From assembly GCF_004137245.1 (NCBI RefSeq), contig NZ_SDWS01000003.1:1-64000 (forward strand): 64,000 nt of DNA, in the 5' to 3' direction. The position numbers and the translations under genes were made by a program. The stretch is from Nocardioides glacieisoli (lineage in GTDB: Bacteria; Actinomycetota; Actinomycetes; Propionibacteriales; Nocardioidaceae). The notes beneath the pieces are model-generated. The model searched no databases and was not told the origin of the DNA. It saw nothing but the letters and a program-made list of their open reading frames with translations. Every line of letters starts with the position of its first letter. Within the stretch, counting starts at the first letter, position 1. Shown here piece after piece: positions 54,449-63,651 of this stretch.

Positions 54449-54471
54449 GTGCGTCAGCCTGCCACGCCGGC

Positions 54472-55404
54472 CTACGGCTTCCCGTCGAGGAACATCTTCA
54501 GCCGCACGTGGGTGCGGTCGGGCTCCTGCGGGAGCGCGCCGTTGACCGCCCGGCAGACCCAGCCGAGGCGCATCGCGATCGCGGCCGCCTCGCGCAGGTG
54601 GGCGACCGTGGTGCCGTAGCGGGCGGCGTAGGGCTCGAGGTAGGCCGCGAGGTGCGGGCGGAGGTCCTCGGAGTCCTGGACGTCGTCGACGCCCCACGAG
54701 ATCACTCCCTCGAGCGTCACGGCGAGGGTGAAGAAGGGGTGGGAGACACAGGCATCGCCCCAGTCGAGCACCTGGTGGACGCCGTCGGAGAGGAACACCT
54801 GGCCGTCGTGGAGGTCGTCGTGCTGCACGGTCTCGTGGATGCCGTACGCCGCCAGCCGGGTGCAGAGCTCCTCGATGTCCGACGCGGGAGGCAGGCGCCG
54901 ATCGGCGTCGGGGAGGGCGGCCACCAGGTCGGCGTACGCCCCGGGCAGCGTCGCCAGCCGGCGGTCGGGCAGGCCGAGGGCGAGGAGCTCGTCGACGACG
55001 TCCTCGCACGCGATCTGGACGCGCGCGTACGCGCCCAGCACGTCCTGCCAGCGAGCCAGGCTGCGCTCCTCCTCGACGAGCTCGCGCAGCCGTTGTCCGC
55101 CGTCGGCCAGCAGCATCCAGCCCGTGCCGGGATCGCGCACGAGCGGTGCGGGGACGCGACCGGCCGAGCGCGCCGCGACCAGCTCGAGCACCGCGGCCTC
55201 GTGGACCATGGTGTCGTCGTTGGCCTTGAACCACACCGTGCCGCCGTCGGTCGGGACGCGCATGACGGTGGACCAGTCGGTGACGTGCGGCTGCTCCACC
55301 TCGCCGGTGCGCGTGCGGCCGAGGTCGACGAGACGCTCGTCGATCCACGCGTGCGAGCGCTCCACGAAGTCGGGCTCGCGCCAGGTGTCCTGCATGGCGC
55401 GCAT
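54472..55404 (-). CDS. Aminoglycoside phosphotransferase-fold (APH/choline kinase-like) protein
   Basis: The 310-residue protein has the APH fold: a VWFKANDDTMVHEAAVLELV nucleotide region, the catalytic loop VQHDDLHDGQVF and the metal Asp in VLDWGDACVSHPF. The substrate is unknown; such proteins phosphorylate small alcohols or antibiotics, and resistance is not implied. ATG 55404 has AGGAT close upstream; ATG 55395 is an alternative. Confidence 0.82.
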   Translation of the reverse strand: MRAMQDTWREPDFVERSHAWIDERLVDLGRTRTGEVEQPHVTDWSTVMRVPTDGGTVWFKANDDTMVHEAAVLELVAARSAGRVPAPLVRDPGTGWMLLADGGQRLRELVEEERSLARWQDVLGAYARVQIACEDVVDELLALGLPDRRLATLPGAYADLVAALPDADRRLPPASDIEELCTRLAAYGIHETVQHDDLHDGQVFLSDGVHQVLDWGDACVSHPFFTLAVTLEGVISWGVDDVQDSEDLRPHLAAYLEPYAARYGTTVAHLREAAAIAMRLGWVCRAVNGALPQEPDRTHVRLKMFLDGKP

Positions 55405-55439
55405 CCAATCCTGTCGCCGGTCCGCGCGGCAACCGGGAA

Positions 55440-56150
55440 TCAGGCAGGCCGGGTGGCGACGAGCACGCCGATCTTGTCGATGCGGTGCTCGGGGTTGTCG
55501 AACTCGTCGGACCAGTAGTTGCCGTTGGCGTGGTCCTCGAGCGTCGCGCACGTCGAGAGCGTGATCATCGGCTCGGTCGCCTCCTCGCCGATGCGGCCGG
55601 GCATCGGTGCGCGTTGTGCGCGCAGCGACCGCGGCTGGCGGAAGGACGTCCAGCGGGTGCGGCGGACCTCGTAGACGAACACGGTGTCGCCGGTCCGCAC
55701 GAGGATCCGGTCGCCGCGGCGCAGCGAGGGGGAGTCGCGCAGGGGAGCGGTGCCCGTGAGCCGGTGGCCGGTGACGATGTAGTTGCCCACCTCGCCCGGA
55801 CCGACACCACCGCGGGCTCCGCGCGGGGACGCCATCTCGCCCGCGTTCTGCAGCTCGGTGCCCGGGGCGTCGTCGGGCGAGCCCGTGTAGCGCACGACCG
55901 GGAAGTCCTCCAGGCCGATCGCCGGGATGGTGACGAACGAGCGCCTCGGCTCGGGCACCGGCGCGGGAGCAGGCGTCTCGGAGGCGGTCGGGGTCTCCGT
56001 GGGGGTCGGGGTGGGCGCCGGCGTCGCCGCGCTCGTCGTACGTCGCTCGACGGGCGCCTGCGACGAGGACGGGCGCCGCGGGTCGTCCGTCGCGCAGGCC
56101 GAGGTCATCGCGACCACTGCCGCGGCGAGGACGAGCGGACTGCGTGCCAC
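55440..56150 (-). CDS. Class F-type sortase
   Basis: The 236-residue protein has the sortase triad: His 129 in IVTGHRLTG, Cys 201 in ITLSTCAT and Arg 223 in EHRIDK. A Pro/Thr-rich linker (about 30-68) joins the catalytic domain to the export signal, which ends TSAC (Cys 19) and could be a lipobox. GTG 56150 has TAGGCT 7 nt upstream. No LPxTG substrate gene lies beside it; class F sortases in actinobacteria often stand alone. Confidence 0.87.
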   Translation of the reverse strand: MARSPLVLAAAVVAMTSACATDDPRRPSSSQAPVERRTTSAATPAPTPTPTETPTASETPAPAPVPEPRRSFVTIPAIGLEDFPVVRYTGSPDDAPGTELQNAGEMASPRGARGGVGPGEVGNYIVTGHRLTGTAPLRDSPSLRRGDRILVRTGDTVFVYEVRRTRWTSFRQPRSLRAQRAPMPGRIGEEATEPMITLSTCATLEDHANGNYWSDEFDNPEHRIDKIGVLVATRPA

Positions 56151-56157
56151 CCGTTCG

Positions 56158-56163
56158 AGCCTA
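56158..56163 (-). promoter_or_regulatory. Leaderless -10 box of the sortase gene
   Basis: On the minus strand TAGGCT is followed by 7 nt and GTG 56150. It lies in the 19-bp gap after the P450 stop. Confidence 0.5.
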
Positions 56164-56169
56164 CGACCG

Positions 56170-57411
56170 TCACCCCAGCCGCACCGGCAGCGCCTCGACG
56201 CCGTGGACGATGGCGAGCTCGGTGAAGCGGAGGTCGGCCGGGTCACACGCGAGCGACAGGTCGGGGAAGCGTTGCGCGAGCCCGACCAGCGCGGTCCGCA
56301 GCTCCATCCGGGCCAGCTCCGCGCCGACGCAGCGGTGCAGCCCGTGGCCGAAGGCGAGGGTCCCCGCCGTGGCGGTGTTCGGGTCGAACCAGGCGGCGTC
56401 GACACGACGAGCGGGGTCGCGCTCGGCACCGGTGAGGGACACGACGACGACGTCGCCGGCACGCACGGCCTGCTCGCCGACCACCAGGTCGCGCCGGGCG
56501 ACGCGCGGGAAGGCGATCTGCACGGGGCAGACGAAGCGGAGCAGCTCCTCGACGACCTGCTCGACCTCGGCGGGCTCGCCGCGCTGCAGGGTCTTCCACG
56601 CGGTCGGGTGCTGCAGCAGCACCCACGTGCCGAGCGACAGCATGCTGGCGCTGGTCTCGTAGCCGCCGAGGAAGACACCGTCGGCGAGGCCGCCGAGCTC
56701 CACGTCGTCGAAGTCCGGGCCGTGCTCGGCGACCATCCGGGCCAGCAAGCCGTCGGGCAGGTGCGGGTCGCGGCGCTCCGAGGCGACGAGGTCGATGAGG
56801 AACTGTCGCGTCCCGGCTGCGGTGTCGAAGATGCGAGCGGTGCCGTCACGCAGGTCGAAGCGCGCGGCCCCGCGCTGCCGGAAGTCGAGCCGGTCGACCT
56901 CAGGCATCCCGAGCAGGTCGCAGATCACCCCGAACGGCACCGCGAAGCCGAACCGCTCCACCAGGTCCACCTCGGGACCGTGTGCGGCCATGTCGTCGAG
57001 CGCGTCGGCGACGACCCGGTCGATGTCGGCCTGCAGGTCGGCCAGGCGGCGACGCGTGAAGTACGGCGTCAGCACCCGCCGCAGCCGCTCGTGGTCGGGC
57101 GGGTCGGTCATGCCGAGGCCGCCGATCCGTTCGGCCGGCGCGCGGTCCTGCCGCCCGATCAGCTGGCGCACGTCGTTGGCGAACGAGTCGGAGTCGGCGA
57201 GCACGGCCCGCGCGACGTCGTACCCCGTGACCAGCCAGACGCGCGTGCCCAGCAGCCGCGTGAGGCGTACGACGTCGCCGTGCGCACGGGCCTCGTCGAG
57301 CCGCCGCACTGGGTCGACGCCGTCGCGCTGCAACGGGAAGCGGACGTGCGCAGGAAGGCGCCGTGACGCGGTCGAGACCGCGAGCCTGAGGGCCGTTCCG
57401 CGCAGCGACAT
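56170..57411 (-). CDS. Cytochrome P450
   Basis: The 413-residue P450 has the I-helix GGYETS (249-254), the ExxR pair in EELLR (E289-R292) and the haem loop FGHGLHRCVGAE with ligand Cys 361. The I-helix starts Gly-Gly-Tyr rather than the usual Ala-Gly-x. No ferredoxin or reductase gene is adjacent. Substrate is unknown. ATG 57411 is preceded by AGGAG at longish spacing. Confidence 0.92.
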   Translation of the reverse strand: MSLRGTALRLAVSTASRRLPAHVRFPLQRDGVDPVRRLDEARAHGDVVRLTRLLGTRVWLVTGYDVARAVLADSDSFANDVRQLIGRQDRAPAERIGGLGMTDPPDHERLRRVLTPYFTRRRLADLQADIDRVVADALDDMAAHGPEVDLVERFGFAVPFGVICDLLGMPEVDRLDFRQRGAARFDLRDGTARIFDTAAGTRQFLIDLVASERRDPHLPDGLLARMVAEHGPDFDDVELGGLADGVFLGGYETSASMLSLGTWVLLQHPTAWKTLQRGEPAEVEQVVEELLRFVCPVQIAFPRVARRDLVVGEQAVRAGDVVVVSLTGAERDPARRVDAAWFDPNTATAGTLAFGHGLHRCVGAELARMELRTALVGLAQRFPDLSLACDPADLRFTELAIVHGVEALPVRLG

Positions 57412-57524
57412 GTGACCAGTGGACTCCTGTTGGCGCCGGCAAGCCATCCGGTACAGCCCGGAGGCGCCCCCGGGACACCCCCGAGGGCGATCACCGGGTG
57501 GGGCGCAGGCGGCAGGATGGGGCC

Positions 57525-58568
<1,044 letters not shown>

Positions 58569-58623
58569 GCGAGCGCAGCGAGCGAAAGCGCTCATGGACG
58601 CGCGCAGCGCAGCAAGCGCGCAC
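58569..58623 (+). other. GC-rich stem-loop spacer between AKR and flavoprotein genes
   Basis: GAGCGC (58570-58575) can pair with GCGCTC (58587-58592), and a second GCGCGC-rich stem follows, both before ATG 58624. The spacer is built from repeated AGCG units. A weak terminator or intergenic repeat is possible. Confidence 0.35.
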
Positions 58624-59997
58624 ATGAGTCCGGCGAAGCGGGTGATCATCATCGGCGCCGACGCCGCCGGCATGTCGGCCGCCCACCAGGCACTGCGGAC
58701 CGCGAAGCGCACCGGCCGCGAGCTCGCGATCACCGTCCTCGACAAGGGCACCCACACGTCCTACAGCGCATGCGGCATCCCCTACCTGATGGCGGGCGAC
58801 GTCGACTCCGCCGACGACCTGGTCGCCCGGACCGCCGACGCGCACCGCGAGGCGGGCATCGACCTGCGGATGTCGACCGAGGTCGTGTCGGCCGACCTGG
58901 TCGCGCAGACCGTCACGACCGGCGAGGGCGAGGTCGTGGAGTGGGACGAGCTCGTGGTCGCCACCGGAGCCCCGGCGGTCCTGCCCGACTGGGCCCTGCG
59001 ACCGGACGGGACGACGTACGACGGCGTGGGCGCGGTCAAGACGCTCGACGACGGAGCCGAGTGGATCGAGCGCTTCGCGGGTGCTCCCGAGGGTGCGCAC
59101 GTGGTCGTCGTCGGTGCCGGCTACGTGGGGGTCGAGGTCGCAGAAGCCGCACTGCGCAAGGGTTTCGGCGTCACCGTGCTCACCCGCACCCGCGGGATGG
59201 CGATGCTCGAGGACGAGATGTCCGACCGGGTCAACGTCGGCCTGGCCGATGCCGGCATCGAGCTGCTGCTGGGCGCGGAGGTGACGGGCCTCGAGCTCGA
59301 CGGCGACCGTGTGACCGGTGTCCGCTGGGACGGCGGCACGCGTGAGGCTGACCTCGTCGTGGTCGCGATCGGCGTACGACCCGCCACGGCCTTCCTCGAG
59401 GGCACGGGGATCGAGCTGACGGAGGGCGGGGCGCTGCGCCCCGACCCGCACGGCCGGGTGGCCGACCACGTCTGGGCCGCCGGCGACTGCTGCGAGGTGC
59501 GCCGACGGCTCGACGACGCGTGGGTGTTCCGACCGCTCGGCACGCACGCCAACAAGCACGGCCGCGCTCTCGGCGACAGCCTGGCGGGCGGCACGCTGTC
59601 GTTCGACGGGATGACCGACACCTCGATCACCCGCTTCTCCTACGGCGACGTGCACCTCGAGATCGCCCGCACCGGGCTGTCGCGGAAGGATGCCGAGGCC
59701 GCGGGCCACGATCCCGTCGCCCTGGTCACCGAGGGATCGACCGCCAGCGGCTACATGCCGGAGGCGGAGCCGATCGCGCTGTGGGTGATGGCCGACCGCA
59801 CCACACGGCGGCTGCTGGGCGTGCAGGTCGTCGGGGGACGCGGCGCCGGGAAGCGGATCGATGCCGCCGCGGCCGTGCTGTGGGCCGGGGGGACGGTCGA
59901 CGACCTGGCGTGGATGGACCTCGCCTACGCCCCGCCCTTCTCGACTGCCTGGGAGATCCTGCAGGTCGCCGCGCGACGGGTGGCCGAGCGACTCTGA
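58624..59997 (+). CDS. FAD-dependent pyridine nucleotide-disulfide oxidoreductase (CoA-disulfide reductase-like)
   Basis: The 457-residue protein has the FAD motif GADAAGMSAA (11-20), the single redox Cys of the CoADR/Nox family in SYSACGIPY (Cys 50), a second Rossmann motif VVVGAGYVGVEVAE for NAD(P)H and the FAD-binding VWAAGDCCE. CoADR-type enzymes keep low-molecular-weight thiols reduced. In an actinobacterium the substrate could be CoA, polysulfide or a mycothiol-linked disulfide. ATG 58624 begins the FAD fold directly. Confidence 0.87.
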   Translation: MSPAKRVIIIGADAAGMSAAHQALRTAKRTGRELAITVLDKGTHTSYSACGIPYLMAGDVDSADDLVARTADAHREAGIDLRMSTEVVSADLVAQTVTTGEGEVVEWDELVVATGAPAVLPDWALRPDGTTYDGVGAVKTLDDGAEWIERFAGAPEGAHVVVVGAGYVGVEVAEAALRKGFGVTVLTRTRGMAMLEDEMSDRVNVGLADAGIELLLGAEVTGLELDGDRVTGVRWDGGTREADLVVVAIGVRPATAFLEGTGIELTEGGALRPDPHGRVADHVWAAGDCCEVRRRLDDAWVFRPLGTHANKHGRALGDSLAGGTLSFDGMTDTSITRFSYGDVHLEIARTGLSRKDAEAAGHDPVALVTEGSTASGYMPEAEPIALWVMADRTTRRLLGVQVVGGRGAGKRIDAAAAVLWAGGTVDDLAWMDLAYAPPFSTAWEILQVAARRVAERL

Positions 59998-60020
59998 AAT
60001 CGGTTGCTCCCGCGAGGACG

Positions 60021-60764
60021 ATGAGTGGCATGGACCTCGAGATCGTGACCCTGGCCGAGCGGCCGCAGCCGTGGGACGTGTTCTGGGACATGGAGACCTC
60101 CTGGCCGGAGTTCATGAAGCACGACCCGATCGGCAACTCCTATTACGACTGCCTCGACGAGTTCCTCGACTACGTCCTGGTCGCCCTGGACGCGACGGGC
60201 AGGATCGTCGCCAAGGCGTTCAGCGTGCCGTTCCAGCTACCGGCCGGCGACCTGCCCGACGCCGGCTGGGACTACGCCCTCCGCAACGCCCTGCTGACCC
60301 GGATCTGGGAAGACACCCCCAACGCGGTGACGGCCGCGGAGATCTGCGTGGAGCCCGCGCTCCAGGGCACCGGGCTCTCGAGCGTCATGCTGGCCGCGCT
60401 GCGCGACAACGCCGGGCGGCTGGGCTTCGCCGAGCTGCTCGCCCCGGTCCGGCCCAACGGCAAGACGGACCCGCACGAGCCGATGTCGACGTACGCCTTC
60501 CGCACCCGCGACGACGGCCTGCCGGTCGACCCGTGGCTGCGCGTCCACGTGCGGGCCGGCGGCACGATCGACCGGGTCGCGCCGCGGTCGATGTGCATCC
60601 CGGGCACCGTCGAGGAGTGGCGCGGGTGGACCGGGCTGCCCTTCGACACGACCGGTCCCGTCGTGGTGCCCGGCGCGCTGGCGCCGGTGATGTGCGACGC
60701 CCAGCACGGCACCGCGACCTACGTCGAGCCCAATGTCTGGATCCGGCACCGGACCGGCATCTGA
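60021..60764 (+). CDS. GNAT-family N-acetyltransferase-like protein
   Basis: The 247-residue protein has one GNAT acetyl-CoA motif, VEPALQGTGLSSVMLAAL (about 113-130), in a Trp-rich frame without further recognised domains. The substrate is unknown. ATG 60021 has GAGG 6 nt upstream; ATG 60030 is an alternative. Confidence 0.75.
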   Translation: MSGMDLEIVTLAERPQPWDVFWDMETSWPEFMKHDPIGNSYYDCLDEFLDYVLVALDATGRIVAKAFSVPFQLPAGDLPDAGWDYALRNALLTRIWEDTPNAVTAAEICVEPALQGTGLSSVMLAALRDNAGRLGFAELLAPVRPNGKTDPHEPMSTYAFRTRDDGLPVDPWLRVHVRAGGTIDRVAPRSMCIPGTVEEWRGWTGLPFDTTGPVVVPGALAPVMCDAQHGTATYVEPNVWIRHRTGI

Positions 60765-60817
60765 CACTGTCTGCACCACGCCTGCAACAGGAGGCCGCCC
60801 AGCGGCGTTGGTAGTGC

Positions 60818-61336
60818 ATGACGACGATGGCCCAGGCCGGGAGGACCAGCGTGGAGGTGCCCGACTTCGACAGCTGGGTCGCGGCCAGGGGTCCCGCCCT
60901 GCTGCGGTTGGCCTACGTCCTGACCGGCAACGGCGCCGACGCAGAAGACGTCGTGCAGGACGCGCTCTCCCGGGCGCTGCCACGGTGGTCACGCATCTCG
61001 ACCGTCGACGACCCCGACGCCTACGTGCGCCGGATGGTCGTCAACGCCCACGTGTCCCGGTGGCGCAAGCTGCGCCGGCGCGAGGTGCCCGTGGAGGTCG
61101 TGCACGACCGACCGGTGCCGACGGGTGTGGGCGCCGAGGACCGCGACCGGCTCTGGCGTGCGTGCCAGGCGCTGCCGCCGGACCAGCGGACCGCCGTCGT
61201 GCTGCGGTTCTACGAAGACCTCGACTATGCCGAGATCGCCGCCCTCACCGGCGTGCGCGAGGGGAGCGTGCGATCGCGCGTCTCCCGCGGGATCGCGGCG
61301 ATGCGACACGACCTGGGAGAAGAAGACGATGAGTGA
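60818..61336 (+). CDS. SigE-type (SigE family) ECF RNA polymerase sigma factor
   Basis: The 172-residue sigma factor has region 2 (LLRLAYVLTGNGADAEDVVQDALSRA) and region 4 (YAEIAALTGVREGSVRSRVSRG). It belongs to the actinobacterial group often called SigE family. Its stop lies inside the next gene (8-bp overlap), which encodes a one-pass membrane protein, the usual position of a cognate regulator. Confidence 0.9.
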   Translation: MTTMAQAGRTSVEVPDFDSWVAARGPALLRLAYVLTGNGADAEDVVQDALSRALPRWSRISTVDDPDAYVRRMVVNAHVSRWRKLRRREVPVEVVHDRPVPTGVGAEDRDRLWRACQALPPDQRTAVVLRFYEDLDYAEIAALTGVREGSVRSRVSRGIAAMRHDLGEEDDE

Positions 61337-62354
61337 TCTCGAGGCACGGCTGCGCGACACCCTCACCGAGCGCGCGGGCGCTGCGCCCGACGCCCTCCGG
61401 CTCGCCACCGGTGCACGCCGGCGCCTGCGTCGACGTCGTACGACGTGGGCGGTCGCGGCTGCCGCGGTCGTGGCGGCAGGGGTGCCGCTGGGACTCGACC
61501 AGCTCGGGCCGTCGTCGGACGGCGGTGGGCGGATCGCCGACGAGCCGACCGCGACCTCCGGCCTGCCGCCGGGGGTCATCGAGACGGGCTACCGCGCCGA
61601 GTCGTGGCACGACGTGACCTTCGAGGTGCCGGTGGACTGGGGATACGGAGGAACGTCCGGCTGGTGCACCGTCGGGGCGACACCCGACGAGGCGCTCCCG
61701 CTCGTCACCCGGCCCGACACGCTCACGCCTGCGATCGCGTGCTCGCCGATCAACGGCTATGGCGTGACGATCGGCGACGGGGCGGCGCTCGACCCGGCGT
61801 ACGACAGCGGTCACGTATGGCAGTTCGAGACCGAGGGCGCCTCGGACCCGATCTACCCCGACGGCGCCTGGCTGGGCTACTGGTACGACGCGGACACGGT
61901 GGTCACCGTCGTCGCTCCCGACCGCGCGACGGCGCGACGGCTGGTCGACTCCGTCGAGACCAACGACGGCGTCGACCCCAACGACTGCCCCGCGACGTTG
62001 GGGGAGGCGGAGGCGGCGACGACCACCGAGTCGTACGCGACGTTCTCGATCTGCCGCTACGGCCCCGACGACCTGCTGGAGGCGAGCCGGCGGCTGATCG
62101 GCAGGGAGTCGAGTGTGGCGGAGGACGCGATCTTCTCCTCCCCGCGCCGCACGGCCGACTACGACTGCCCGACCGAGAACGACCTGTCGCGCATCGCCCT
62201 GCTCTCCAGCGGTGGCTACGTCGCGACCGCCGTCACGGAGGCGTCCTGCCCGGGCTGGAACGGTCTCTTCCGGTCCGGTGTCGTCCAGGACCTCACTCCG
62301 GAAGCTCTGCGGCAACTCGACCTGTCGCAGCTCCCGGTGCCGCCCGAGGAGTGA
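61329..62354 (+). CDS. One-pass membrane protein, probable partner of the sigma factor
   Basis: The 341-residue protein has a charged N-terminal cytosolic part (about 1-40, RARRRLRRRR near the membrane), one membrane segment (about 40-58) and an extracytoplasmic domain with six or more Cys. The MSDLEARLRDTLTERA start is typical of proteins encoded beside SigE-family sigma factors. There is no zinc-binding HxxxCxxC anti-sigma motif. Regulation of the sigma factor is inferred from position. Confidence 0.72.
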   Translation: MSDLEARLRDTLTERAGAAPDALRLATGARRRLRRRRTTWAVAAAAVVAAGVPLGLDQLGPSSDGGGRIADEPTATSGLPPGVIETGYRAESWHDVTFEVPVDWGYGGTSGWCTVGATPDEALPLVTRPDTLTPAIACSPINGYGVTIGDGAALDPAYDSGHVWQFETEGASDPIYPDGAWLGYWYDADTVVTVVAPDRATARRLVDSVETNDGVDPNDCPATLGEAEAATTTESYATFSICRYGPDDLLEASRRLIGRESSVAEDAIFSSPRRTADYDCPTENDLSRIALLSSGGYVATAVTEASCPGWNGLFRSGVVQDLTPEALRQLDLSQLPVPPEE

Positions 62355-63614
62355 TCAGGCGCCCGCGATCGCCTTGCGCACCTCGTTGACGCAGAGGGCC
62401 AGGAAGGCGAGGGCGATGATCACCATCAGCACGTTGGAGTGCAGCTTGTTGCGCCACTCGACCGGGGTGCGGTCGGTGTTGAGCAGCCACAGCAGGGTGA
62501 CGGCGAGGAACGGCATGAAGAAGGCGCCGAGCACGCCGTAGGCCAGGAACAGCCAGACCGGCTTGCCCAGGAAGAGCATCGCCATGGGCGGGAAGGTCAG
62601 CCAGAGCAGGTAGGCCTTGTACCACTTGCCCCCGGCGCGGGCGTCGGCGTCCTCACTGACGCCGCCGCGCACGATGGTCACGAAGTCGGCGAACATCAGG
62701 CTGACGCCGTTCCACACGCCTACGAGTGACGACATCGCGGCCGCCCAGAAGCCGAGCAGGAAGAGCTTGCCGGCCCACTGGCCGTAGCGGTCCTGCAGCA
62801 CGAGACCGAGGTCCAGCAGTCCGGCGTCGCCGCTCTCGATCGCGACGCTGGTGGAGTACAGCAGCTCGGCGCCGACGACGAGGGTGGCGAGCACGAAGAG
62901 GCCGGTGACGACGTAGGCGACGGTGTTGTCGATGCGCATCACGCGCATGTAGGTCGGGGTGCTCCAACCCTTCTCGCGCAGCCAGTAGCCGTAGGCCGCG
63001 AGCGTGATCGTGCCGCCGACGCCGCCGGCGAGGGCCAACGTGTTGACCAAGCCTCCGTCGGGGATCCGCGGGGCCAGGCCGGTGAGCAGCTCACCCAGGT
63101 TGGGCAGGGTCAGGAGGGCGGCTCCGACCATCGTCACGAACATGATCCCGACGAGGGCGGCGAGCACCTTCTCGAACACCGAGTAGCGACCCGTCCAGAC
63201 CAGCGCGAGACCGATCAGGCCCGACGCGATGCCCCACCAGGTGGTCGACAGCCCACCGAACAGTCCCTGCAGGGCGAGCCCGGTGCCGGCCATCGCGGCG
63301 GCACCATAGACGAAGCCCCAGATCACGATGTAGGGCGCGAAGTACCACGTGGTCCAGATGCCGAGGGAACGCCAGCCCTCGAAGATCGTCTTCCCCGTGG
63401 ACAGCGAGTAACGTCCCGCTCCCTCGACGAGCACGATCTTCATGAGGCAGCCGACGACAACGCACCACAGCAGCGTGTAGCCGAACTTCTGCCCCGCGAT
63501 CAGCGTCGCGACGAGGTCGGCCGCACCGACGCCCGTGGCCGCGACGACGAGTCCGGGGCCGATGATCTTCCAGCGGGGGACGGTGGTCTGCTCTACCGAG
63601 GTGGAGGACGCCAT
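62355..63614 (-). CDS. Nramp-fold membrane transporter lacking the canonical metal motifs
   Basis: The 419-residue protein has about eleven membrane segments and aligns with Nramp: GPGLVVAATGVGAADLVATL then AGQKFGYTLLW. At the TM1 metal site, where Nramp has DPGN, it reads GAAD (about 30-33). At TM6, where Nramp has MPH, it reads LAA in GGTITLAAYGYW (about 205-207). The substrate may therefore not be Mn2+ or Fe2+. ATG 63614 is chosen because TAGGGT lies 7 nt upstream. Confidence 0.82.
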   Translation of the reverse strand: MASSTSVEQTTVPRWKIIGPGLVVAATGVGAADLVATLIAGQKFGYTLLWCVVVGCLMKIVLVEGAGRYSLSTGKTIFEGWRSLGIWTTWYFAPYIVIWGFVYGAAAMAGTGLALQGLFGGLSTTWWGIASGLIGLALVWTGRYSVFEKVLAALVGIMFVTMVGAALLTLPNLGELLTGLAPRIPDGGLVNTLALAGGVGGTITLAAYGYWLREKGWSTPTYMRVMRIDNTVAYVVTGLFVLATLVVGAELLYSTSVAIESGDAGLLDLGLVLQDRYGQWAGKLFLLGFWAAAMSSLVGVWNGVSLMFADFVTIVRGGVSEDADARAGGKWYKAYLLWLTFPPMAMLFLGKPVWLFLAYGVLGAFFMPFLAVTLLWLLNTDRTPVEWRNKLHSNVLMVIIALAFLALCVNEVRKAIAGA

Positions 63615-63621
63615 GTCCGTC

Positions 63622-63651
63622 ACCCTAGGCATGGACTAGACCGGTTGTCAG
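63622..63651 (-). promoter_or_regulatory. Promoter of the Nramp-like gene
   Basis: On the minus strand CTGACA (63651-63646), an 18-bp spacer and TAGGGT (63627-63622) form a strong match to a vegetative promoter. The start codon at 63614 is 7 nt after the -10, so the message would be leaderless. The -35 overlaps the stop of the neighbouring methyltransferase gene. Confidence 0.65.

Noticed and set aside
54472..55404. APH-fold kinase as an antibiotic resistance gene
   Set aside because: Only the generic kinase fold is visible; there is no specific aminoglycoside-site signature and no mobile context.
57412..57524. Promoters in the P450/aldo-keto reductase divergent gap
   Set aside because: TTGGCG is present but no acceptable -10 lies at the right distance, so no promoter is claimed.
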